Source of the DNA: JAJPJX01 sp964568355
Lineage (GTDB): Bacteria > Acidobacteriota > Terriglobia > Bryobacterales > Bryobacteraceae
DNA: 14,976 nt
Reading direction: 5' to 3'
Assembly (NCBI GenBank): GCA_964568355.1
Contig: CAZMRK010000379.1
Coordinates: 1 to 14,976 of the forward strand
In this document: positions 6,813 through 13,016 of the stretch, piece by piece
Layout: each line of letters begins with the position of its first letter
Numbering within the stretch: the stretch's first letter is position 1
Notes under the pieces: model-generated
Told to the model about the DNA's origin: nothing
Database searches by the model: none
What the model saw: the letters and a program-made list of their open reading frames with translations, nothing else
Made by a program: the position numbers and the translations under genes

Positions 6813-9800
6813 CCGACCTTGCCCGCATCGCCAGCCTGGCGCGTAGCGGGTACGTCCAACGCATAGCGGGCGGCCCCCGGGCCGTCCCCTGGTGGACGGC
6901 GGTGCTGATTACGGCCAGTTCGGAGCGCCAGGCCGAACGGTACACCGAAGAAATCCGGCGCCGGTACGAGAATGGCAGAGTACCCGGCGGCGTTTTGTAC
7001 CTGGCGGTCCCCGATCCGGGCGACCAGCGTATTGGCAGCGGAGGAGCGACATTTCATGCCTTGCGCACCCTGGCGGAGCACGCGCTTTACGGCGCCCGCG
7101 GCGAGTCCATGGAATCCTGGTGGTCCGGACAGCGGGTACTCATAATCCACTCCGGCGGCGATTCCCGCCGCCTCCCCCAATACTCTCTTTCGGGAAAGCT
7201 CTTCAGTGCCCTGCCTGTCAAAACCCCCTGGGGGGAGACCAGTACGGTATTCGACGAGTTCCTCGCCCTGTCCACGCCTTGGGCCGAGTGCTTCGCCGCC
7301 GGTCTGGTGGTGGCCTCCGGCGACGTCCTGCTGACCTTCGACGCGGACGAACTCGATTGGGAGCGGCCGGGGGTTTGCGGTGTCGCGATTCGCCAGCCTG
7401 CGGGAGTAGGCACGCAGCACGGCGTCTATATCGCCGACGAGGACGGGCGCGTGCATTGGTTCCTGCAAAAACCGGCGCCTGCGCAGGTGGAAGCGTCCGG
7501 AGGTCTGCTGCCCCACGGCATGGTAGCCGTCGATAGCGGCTTATTGCGCTTCGATCCCGATGTTGCCGCCCTGATGATGGAGTTGGCCGGCGTTCGGGGG
7601 ACCAATGCAAGCTGGCAATTGGCGCCTGGAATCGTGGAGCGCTCCGGCTCCGCCGCGCGCGTCATCGACCTCTACGAGCACGTCACCCTGGCTCTCACCG
7701 GACAGTGGCGCCCGGGGCCGAACGACTCCGAAGTGCATCGCGAATTGGCCGACGCTCTCTACGGTTTGCCGTTCTGGTGCTCGGTGGTGGATGGGGATTT
7801 CACTCATGTCGGCACCACCCGCCATTTTCGGCGCCTGATCACGGAGGAGAGCGGCTTCGCGGAGCGCTATTCCGCGCAGCATCGCCTGGCGTCGGTAAAT
7901 CCGCCCGCGGTGACCGGTTCCGGCGTATTGATCGACAGCGTCCTGGCCGCCGGAGGAGAGCTGAGCGCCGATGCCGTCGCCATCGAATGCGACCTCGCCG
8001 TGCCGGTGCGGGCTGCCGCGGGGGCTATGCTCCACGGTCTCACCGGACTGGAAACCCCCGTCGAGGTACCTGCCGATACGGTCGTCCACCAGATTCCCGT
8101 CCTGCTGGAAGATGGAGGGCGCGGCTTCGTCATGCGGGCTTACGGAGTAGAGGACGATCCCAAAGTCTCGCTTGAATCCGGCCACGCGACCTGGTTCGGC
8201 AGGCCGGTTCGGGACGTATTCCATACCCTGGGTCTCGCGGAAGAGGAAGTGTGGCAGGGCGCGCCCGGGTCCGAGCGGACCTTGTGGAACGCTCTGCTGT
8301 TTCCCTTGGGGACGATCGCGGAAGCGTGGGATTGCGCTCGCTGGATGATGCAGTTGGAGGACAGCTACTCGGCGGATCGTTGGCGGGCGGCTCGCCGGCT
8401 TTCGCTGGCGGACAGCGCGCGTTGGGCCAATACACGGGCCCTCGAAGAAGCGCGCACCCAGCGCCGCCAGCTCAACTGGCATCTGACCGCCGTCACCCTG
8501 GCGCAGGCCGGGGCCGATATCCGGCCGCTGCTGTCCCACTCTCCCGGCGTCATGCCGTTGGCCATGACCGGCCGCGGGCTGGCGGAATCGGCTGCCGCAT
8601 TGGAGATCGGCGATCCTACCCGTTCCGCCAGCCAGTATTTCCAGGCCAGCCTGTTTCTGAACCAGGCCGGATTGGCCCAGGAGGCCGACCGGAGCCGCGC
8701 CGCGGCTTTTTCCATGGTGCGCCGGGCCGTTGAGACCGGAGAAGACGAAAACGTCTTCCACCGGAGTGGGCATGTCTGGCATCGTGCCCTCGTGAAGGTA
8801 GCTGCGCCGCCGCGGCTCGACCTGGGCGGAGGCTGGTCCGACACACCGCCCTTCTGCCTGGATTGGGGCGGCACGGTGCTGAATATGGCCGTGGAGCTGA
8901 ACGGCGAGTACCCCATTCGCGCCAGCGCCCGTCGGCTCGATGCTCCCGTGATTCGCTGCGTTTCCCTCGATAGCCGGGAATGCGCTGAGTTCCGCTCGTG
9001 CGAGGAGATTCTGGCGTGTCCTTCGCCCGGCTCCGCCTTTTCGATCACGACGATCGCACTCCAGATGGCCGGAGTGGTCCGCCACGGCGAGCGCCTGGAA
9101 CGGACTCTCGATCGCCTGGGAGGCGGCCTGGAACTGGAGACGTTTGTGGACCTGCCTATGGGGTCCGGTCTGGGCACCAGTAGCATTCTCGCCGCGACGG
9201 TTTTGCAGGCTCTGGCCGAGATGCTGGGCTCACCGCTCAGCGAGCAGGAGCTCTGCGACCAGGTGATGTCCCTGGAGCAGCGCATGACCACCGGAGGAGG
9301 CTGGCAGGACCAGGTGGGTGGAATCTATCCCGGCGCCAAGCTGGCCGTGAGCGGTCCCGGTCTGCGCCAGCGCGTGCGCATTGAGCCGGTGGACTGGAGC
9401 GCCCGGCGGGAGGCCGAATTCCTGGAGCGCTTCGTGCTCTACTATACCGGCATTCGCCGCATGGCCAAAGATCTTCTGGCCGAGGTGGTGGGCAGCTACC
9501 TGGCGCGCGAGGTGGCCACGGTCCAAGTGCTGCACAGTATCAAGACCCTGGCCCTGGAGATGGCCTACGCCCTGCGGGCAGGGGAATGGGAATACCTCGG
9601 TCAACTGATCGACCGGCATTGGGAGCTCAACCAGGTGCTCGACCCGCATACTGCCAGCGCGCCCATTAACGCCGTGTTGCGGGAGTTGCGGCCCCACCTG
9701 GCCGGGGCAAAACTCGCCGGCGCCGGCGGCGGTGGATTTCTGATGTTGCTGGCGAAGAGCCCGCGTGAGGCCGCGGCCCTCCGCTCCCACCTGGCCGGCC

Positions 9801-9877
9801 TGCGTGGTGGAGCCCTCTATGATTTCCGCATCGCCACGGACGGAATACGAGTAATGCGCGGCGCCACCGCGGCCTGA
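6809..9877 (+). CDS. fkp: Bifunctional L-fucokinase / L-fucose-1-phosphate guanylyltransferase (FKP type)
   Basis: A 1022-residue two-enzyme protein of the salvage route to GDP-L-fucose. The kinase half phosphorylates L-fucose with ATP, and the other half joins fucose-1-phosphate to GTP. The N-terminal fucose pyrophosphorylase domain (about 1-480) shows IGSGGATFHALRTL (75-88) and HSGGDSRRLPQYSLSGK (114-130). A helical Arg/Ala/Leu-rich middle (about 500-650) leads to a C-terminal GHMP kinase (about 660-1020) with all three motifs: PPRLDLGGGWSDTPP near 670, the ATP loop PMGSGLGTSS near 785, and AGAGGGGF near 970. Bacteroides Fkp is about 949 residues and plant FKGP somewhat over 1000, so the length fits. 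It starts in an ATGA overlap with the fumarase stop, with a weak GGCGGA 12 nt upstream. The product would feed fucosylated polysaccharide or glycans; no glycosyltransferase is in view. A heptose- or arabinose-type GHMP kinase is less likely given the N-terminal domain. Confidence 0.92.
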   Translation: MTDLARIASLARSGYVQRIAGGPRAVPWWTAVLITASSERQAERYTEEIRRRYENGRVPGGVLYLAVPDPGDQRIGSGGATFHALRTLAEHALYGARGESMESWWSGQRVLIIHSGGDSRRLPQYSLSGKLFSALPVKTPWGETSTVFDEFLALSTPWAECFAAGLVVASGDVLLTFDADELDWERPGVCGVAIRQPAGVGTQHGVYIADEDGRVHWFLQKPAPAQVEASGGLLPHGMVAVDSGLLRFDPDVAALMMELAGVRGTNASWQLAPGIVERSGSAARVIDLYEHVTLALTGQWRPGPNDSEVHRELADALYGLPFWCSVVDGDFTHVGTTRHFRRLITEESGFAERYSAQHRLASVNPPAVTGSGVLIDSVLAAGGELSADAVAIECDLAVPVRAAAGAMLHGLTGLETPVEVPADTVVHQIPVLLEDGGRGFVMRAYGVEDDPKVSLESGHATWFGRPVRDVFHTLGLAEEEVWQGAPGSERTLWNALLFPLGTIAEAWDCARWMMQLEDSYSADRWRAARRLSLADSARWANTRALEEARTQRRQLNWHLTAVTLAQAGADIRPLLSHSPGVMPLAMTGRGLAESAAALEIGDPTRSASQYFQASLFLNQAGLAQEADRSRAAAFSMVRRAVETGEDENVFHRSGHVWHRALVKVAAPPRLDLGGGWSDTPPFCLDWGGTVLNMAVELNGEYPIRASARRLDAPVIRCVSLDSRECAEFRSCEEILACPSPGSAFSITTIALQMAGVVRHGERLERTLDRLGGGLELETFVDLPMGSGLGTSSILAATVLQALAEMLGSPLSEQELCDQVMSLEQRMTTGGGWQDQVGGIYPGAKLAVSGPGLRQRVRIEPVDWSARREAEFLERFVLYYTGIRRMAKDLLAEVVGSYLAREVATVQVLHSIKTLALEMAYALRAGEWEYLGQLIDRHWELNQVLDPHTASAPINAVLRELRPHLAGAKLAGAGGGGFLMLLAKSPREAAALRSHLAGLRGGALYDFRIATDGIRVMRGATAA

Positions 9878-9895
9878 ACGTCCCATGTTACTATG

Positions 9896-9917
9896 GTAGG
9901 TAAAATAACTACTTTAC
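9896..9917. promoter_or_regulatory. Possible toxin-antitoxin promoter/operator with nested inverted repeats
   Basis: An A/T-rich island between the FKP stop and the antitoxin start. It has two interleaved inverted repeats, GTAG(N9)CTAC at 9896-9912 and GTAAA(N8)TTTAC at 9900-9917, with a -10-like TAAAAT at 9901-9906 between the arms. Antitoxins of this type usually repress their own promoter by binding such dyads, so an autoregulatory operator is plausible. The arms are short, so chance is possible. Confidence 0.35.
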
Positions 9918-9925
9918 GGAATCAT

Positions 9926-10171
9926 ATGGAAGAAGCTGTTTCGGCAGCCGATGCAAACCGCAAATTCTCCCTCATAATGCGCGGGGTGCGCGAAGGGCGC
10001 AGCTATGTCGTGACCAGCCATGGACGGCCTGTTGCGCGCATCGTTCCCGCTGGCAGGCATCGGGACGTCGTTTCGGGTGCACGAACGGCTCTGCTGGCCC
10101 GCCTCGAACGTCAGCCTGTTATCAATGCAGGGCACTGGACGCGCGATGAGCTTTACGAGGACGAGAAGTGA
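9926..10171 (+). CDS. Phd/YefM-like antitoxin of a VapBC-type module
   Basis: An 81-residue protein with the Phd/YefM signature: an N-terminal DNA-binding and dimerisation part reading SAADANRKFSLIMRGVREG, then YVVTSHGRPVARIVP, and a polar C-terminal tail (RDELYEDEK) expected to wrap the toxin. It should neutralise the downstream PIN nuclease and repress the shared promoter. The frame also runs from an ATG at 9893, but the extra 11 residues coincide with the A/T-rich repeat region, and family members begin close to the SAADANR block, so 9926 is preferred. The last codon overlaps the toxin start (GTGA), a hallmark of coupled toxin-antitoxin translation. The gene follows the FKP stop by 48 nt but probably has its own promoter. 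Confidence 0.85.
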   Translation: MEEAVSAADANRKFSLIMRGVREGRSYVVTSHGRPVARIVPAGRHRDVVSGARTALLARLERQPVINAGHWTRDELYEDEK

Positions 10172-10626
10172 AAGTCGCGCTCGACACCAACGTTCTCGCC
10201 TATGCGGAAGGCATTAACGGGATTGAGAGGCGCGAGACCGCCCTTGATCTGGTGCGCCGGCTTCCGCAGGAGGCCGCCGTCATTCCCGTTCAGGTTCTCG
10301 GGGAATTGTTTAACGTGCTGGTACGCAGGGCGGGGAAATCGAGGACAGATGCTCGCGAAGCCTTCCTAGGCTGGCGTGATACGTTTCCGGTTGTCGAAAC
10401 GTCGGCTGAGGTCATGTTGGTGGCGGCTGATCTGGCGACGGATCACCACTTCGGCATCTGGGATGCAGTCATCCTGTCCGCTGCTTCGCAGGCAGGCTGC
10501 CGACTGCTCCTTTCCGAAGATCTTCAGGATGGCTTTACCTGGGGAGGCGTAACAGTCGTCAACCCCTTTGCATCACCACGTCACGCCCTCCTGGAGGCCC
10601 TGTTGGACGATGCCGCAGGAGCATGA
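10168..10626 (+). CDS. vapC: PIN-domain ribonuclease toxin (VapC family)
   Basis: A 152-residue PIN-domain protein, a Mg2+-dependent RNase that in VapC toxins cuts tRNA or rRNA and halts translation. The acidic active-site set looks intact: D6 (LDTNV), E46 (LGELFN), D99 (IWDAVI) and D118 (LSEDLQDG). The start is a GTG at 10168 within a 4-nt overlap with the antitoxin stop, with GAGG seven bases upstream as ribosome site; the complete toxin frame plus adjacent antitoxin argue for a working module. Unusually, its stop codon overlaps the ATG of an Hsp15-like gene (ATGA at 10623-10626), adding a third member to the transcript. The RNA target cannot be read from the sequence. Confidence 0.9.
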   Translation: MKVALDTNVLAYAEGINGIERRETALDLVRRLPQEAAVIPVQVLGELFNVLVRRAGKSRTDAREAFLGWRDTFPVVETSAEVMLVAADLATDHHFGIWDAVILSAASQAGCRLLLSEDLQDGFTWGGVTVVNPFASPRHALLEALLDDAAGA

Positions 10627-11003
10627 CCGGCGTCAGGATGGACAAGTGGCTCTGGGCGGCCCGCTTTTTCAAGACGCGCGCGCTGGCCGCGCGTGCCTGC
10701 GACCTCGGCCGCGTCGAGTCCAATGGGCAGACTGCGAAACCCGCGCGAGAAGTCCGCGTCGGCGACCGCTTGCACGTCAAGAACGAGGGAGGTGCCTTTG
10801 AGGTGGAGGTCACGCTCCTCAGCGAGATCCGCGGCCCCGCGGCCGTGGCGCAAACGCTCTATCGCGAGACCGAAGCCAGCCGGGAACTGCGGCAAAAACT
10901 GGCGGAAGAGCGCAAGGCAATGCCCCGCTTCGAATCCATCTCCGTACACCGCCCCTCCAAACGCGATCGCCGCGCGCTCGATCGCCTGCGCGGCCGCCCG
11001 TAG
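10623..11003 (+). CDS. hslR: Hsp15-like S4-domain RNA-binding protein
   Basis: A 126-residue basic protein with an N-terminal S4 RNA-binding domain (MDKWLWAARFFKTRALAARAC, then GRVESNGQTAKPAREVRVGD) and a charged C-terminal tail (KRDRRALDRLRGRP). This matches the heat-shock protein 15 family; E. coli Hsp15 binds free 50S subunits carrying stalled nascent peptidyl-tRNA and helps recycle them. The start at 10623 overlaps the VapC stop, but AGGAG (10617-10621) is only 1 nt away from it; ATG 10638 gives MDKWLW, closer to the usual family N-terminus, but then AGGAG is 16 nt away. The choice is open. It is the last gene of the coupled antitoxin-toxin-hslR chain and converges on the SDR gene. The quoted S4 block is split here; the domain covers roughly residues 6-65. 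Confidence 0.85.
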   Translation: MTGVRMDKWLWAARFFKTRALAARACDLGRVESNGQTAKPAREVRVGDRLHVKNEGGAFEVEVTLLSEIRGPAAVAQTLYRETEASRELRQKLAEERKAMPRFESISVHRPSKRDRRALDRLRGRP

Positions 11004-11004
11004 C

Positions 11005-11043
11005 GCACGCCCTCGGCGTGCCGCGTCGACCCTCCTGTCGACG
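11005..11043. terminator. Two tandem perfect hairpins between convergent genes
   Basis: GCACGCC-CTC-GGCGTGC (11005-11021, 7-bp stem) is followed two bases later by CGTCGAC-CCTCCT-GTCGACG (11024-11043, 7-bp stem). They fill most of the 53-nt gap between the stop of the Hsp15-like gene and the stop of the convergent SDR gene. Neither strand has a T-run, so this is not a canonical intrinsic terminator. It may still act as a bidirectional barrier or protect 3' ends. Confidence 0.45.
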
Positions 11044-11056
11044 TCCAATTCTCCCA

Positions 11057-12010
11057 CTACCCCGCTGGTGTCCCCCTCATCCATTCCAGAGTCTGCCGTA
11101 TACCCTCATCATAAGAAGTCTTCGATAGCCCACCCAGCTTGCTAACCACCTTGGCGTCATCCAGAATGACCGGCGTCTCCTGCAAGTAGAGCATCTCCGG
11201 CAGTTCCCTCATCAGCGGATTGAACCATCCCGCCATGCGCAGCAGCGTTTTACCGACCGAGCGAAACTTGGGCTCCCGTCCAGCCGCCAGGTAGACTTTT
11301 TGAATGAATGCCGCACCAGTAATCTCGCCGGCGCCGCCCAGGTTCCATGCCTGCCCATAGCAGTCGTCCCGCGACGCCAGTTCCGGGATCACCGGCCCCG
11401 CATCCGGCACATACAGAAATTCGTGCGGCGTCGAGACCGGCCCCAGCCAGTTGGCCGTCTTGCCTGCCAGCGCCGCCCGCAGGATCGGATTGGCCAGGCT
11501 GCTGTCCGCGTAAGGTCCATAGAAATCCGGCAGCCGGATCACCATGCCCCGAATCTTGCCCTGGGCGTCGGCCTCCAGCACCGCGTCTTCCTGTTCCTTC
11601 CGCATCTTTCCCTTGAAAGCGGCCGGCTGCCGGGGATGTGTCTCGCTGACCTTGCGAGCCTGGGGAACCCCGTAGCTGTAGACGCTGGTCACCAGCACCA
11701 GCCGCTGCACGTGCATGCTCGCGGCGGCCTCGATCACGGCCCGCATCAACTTGGGATGCAGTTCGAAATGCGTATACGGCACACCCACCGTGTAGATGAT
11801 CGTGTCCACGCCCCGGGCGGCTGCTCCCGCCGACCGCAGGTCTGCTAAGTCGGCGTCGAACACCTCCGCGTTCTGCATTCGCCCGAAGATGCTCTCCAGC
11901 TTGCTGCGCGTGCGGCCTACCACGCGGAAAGGGATACCGCGCCGATCCAGTTCCGCGCCCACCACGTGTCCAATCGGACCCGCCGCGCCAAAAATCGCCA
12001 CATGGGTCAT
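11057..12010 (-). CDS. Atypical SDR / NAD(P)-dependent epimerase-dehydratase-like protein
   Basis: A 317-residue Rossmann-fold protein. The N-terminus MTHVAIFGAAGPIGHVV carries the dinucleotide-binding GxxGxxG (GAAGPIG), followed by VVGRTRSKL, DADLADL, a TVGVPY segment after strand 4, and VLVTSVYSYG. The substrate half has RLPDFYGPYAD and NLGGAGEIT, as in epimerase and NmrA-like SDRs. The usual YxxxK catalytic pair is not obvious after SVYSYG, so it is best called atypical; the substrate is unknown. The frame is open to an ATG at 12040, but 12010 places the Rossmann motif right at the N-terminus, as usual, and has a -10-like box 7 nt upstream. It is divergent from ftsY with only 21 bp between start codons, so the two promoters must overlap. 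Confidence 0.85.
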   Translation of the reverse strand: MTHVAIFGAAGPIGHVVGAELDRRGIPFRVVGRTRSKLESIFGRMQNAEVFDADLADLRSAGAAARGVDTIIYTVGVPYTHFELHPKLMRAVIEAAASMHVQRLVLVTSVYSYGVPQARKVSETHPRQPAAFKGKMRKEQEDAVLEADAQGKIRGMVIRLPDFYGPYADSSLANPILRAALAGKTANWLGPVSTPHEFLYVPDAGPVIPELASRDDCYGQAWNLGGAGEITGAAFIQKVYLAAGREPKFRSVGKTLLRMAGWFNPLMRELPEMLYLQETPVILDDAKVVSKLGGLSKTSYDEGIRQTLEWMRGTPAG

Positions 12011-12016
12011 CACTGT

Positions 12017-12023
12017 TAAAATA
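12017..12023. promoter_or_regulatory. Overlapping divergent -10 boxes between the SDR gene and ftsY
   Basis: The 7-bp block TAAAATA reads as TAAAAT on the plus strand (12017-12022, 9 nt before the ftsY ATG) and as TATTTT on the minus strand (12023-12018, 7 nt before the SDR ATG). The plus-strand side has a TCGCCA (11995-12000) at 16-bp spacing that matches TTGACA at 4 of 6 bases; the minus side has no clear -35. Both transcripts would be leaderless or nearly so. Confidence 0.4.
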
Positions 12024-12041
12024 GATCCAAAATGATCCAAA
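12024..12041 (+). repeat. 8-bp direct repeat across the ftsY start codon
   Basis: GATCCAAA occurs at 12024-12031 and again at 12034-12041, a 10-bp period that brackets the ATG; the second copy begins with the G of the start codon. It could be a small tandem duplication or a one-turn-spaced protein site; chance is also possible. Confidence 0.35.
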
Positions 12042-12982
12042 CGCTATTCGGCACCGTAGAACAAGAGCCCACCCTGCTCGAACGACTCAAGAGCGGTGTG
12101 CAAAAAACGCGCGCCGGGCTGGTGGACCGCCTGGAGGATATGCTCCAGGGCAAGAAGGAAATCGATGCCGACCTGCTGGATGAATTGGAGTACACGCTTA
12201 TCAGCGCCGACATCGGCGTACGCACGACGCAGGAGATTCTTGAACGGATTCGCGAACGCGTCGACCGCCGCCTGGTGGGCGACGCCGCCGAACTCCAGGG
12301 CCTGATCCGCGAGCACCTCCTGGAGATTCTCCAGTCGAGCGAGCATGCTCCTCCTCGCGTGGCCGAACCGCCGGCTGTGATCATGGTCGTCGGGGTGAAC
12401 GGGGCGGGGAAGACCACGACCATCGGTAAAATGGCCCAGCGATTTCTCAACGAAAATCGCAAAGTGCTGCTCTGCGCCGCCGATACCTTCCGTGCCGCCG
12501 CGATCGAACAACTGGAGATTTGGGCCCAGCGCACCGGCACCGAAATGATCCGCCAGAAATCCGGCGCGGACCCGAGCGCCGTAGTCTTTGATGCGCTCCA
12601 GGCCGCCAAGGCGCGTAAGACCGACTACGTCATCGTGGATACCGCCGGCCGCCTGCAAACCAAGGCCAACCTCATGACCGAGCTCGAAAAGATGCGCCGT
12701 ACCGCCGCGCGTGTCGTCCCTGGCGCTCCGCATGAGGTGCTGCTCGTCCTCGACGCGACCACCGGCCAGAACGGGCTGGAGCAGGCGCGCAAATTTACCG
12801 AGACCTCCGGCGTCACCGGCATCGTCCTCACCAAGTTGGATGGCACGGCCAAAGGCGGCATCGTGGTGGCCATCGCCCGTGAGCTGAATATTCCCATCCG
12901 CTATGTTGGTGTGGGCGAAAAAATCGAGGACCTCCTGCCGTTCGATCCGGAGAAGTTCATCGAATCCCTGTTTGCCAGGTAA
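12032..12982 (+). CDS. ftsY: Signal recognition particle receptor FtsY
   Basis: A 316-residue SRP GTPase that docks SRP-ribosome complexes at the inner membrane for co-translational insertion. A helical N domain (about 10-105, with DADLLDELEYTLISADIGV) precedes the G domain. The G domain has G1 GVNGAGKT (121-128), DTFRAAA (151-157), DTAGR (203-207) and TKLDGTAKGG (267-276), and ends with GVGEKIEDLLPFDPEKFIESLF, the FtsY form of this tail. There is no long acidic A domain, so it is the short FtsY type. No M domain is present, which excludes Ffh. The start has no Shine-Dalgarno; a -10-like TAAAAT lies 9 nt before the ATG. The gene is followed 34 nt later by ribD and may head that operon. Confidence 0.96.
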   Translation: MIQTLFGTVEQEPTLLERLKSGVQKTRAGLVDRLEDMLQGKKEIDADLLDELEYTLISADIGVRTTQEILERIRERVDRRLVGDAAELQGLIREHLLEILQSSEHAPPRVAEPPAVIMVVGVNGAGKTTTIGKMAQRFLNENRKVLLCAADTFRAAAIEQLEIWAQRTGTEMIRQKSGADPSAVVFDALQAAKARKTDYVIVDTAGRLQTKANLMTELEKMRRTAARVVPGAPHEVLLVLDATTGQNGLEQARKFTETSGVTGIVLTKLDGTAKGGIVVAIARELNIPIRYVGVGEKIEDLLPFDPEKFIESLFAR

Positions 12983-13016
12983 TCCAGTCCAAGCGCCCGC
13001 GCGTGGTGCAAGAGGC

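Noticed and set aside
7541..9085. 514-codon minus-strand frame inside the FKP gene
   Set aside because: Antisense to conserved pyrophosphorylase and GHMP motifs, with no family features; long open frames opposite genes are common at this GC content.
9878..10626. Mobile element carrying the toxin-antitoxin pair
   Set aside because: No transposase, integrase, target-site duplication or terminal repeats are visible around it; only a short A/T-rich island marks the left side.
12983..13016. FMN riboswitch ahead of the riboflavin genes
   Set aside because: Only 34 nt separate ftsY and ribD, far too short for an RFN element, and none of its conserved core is visible.
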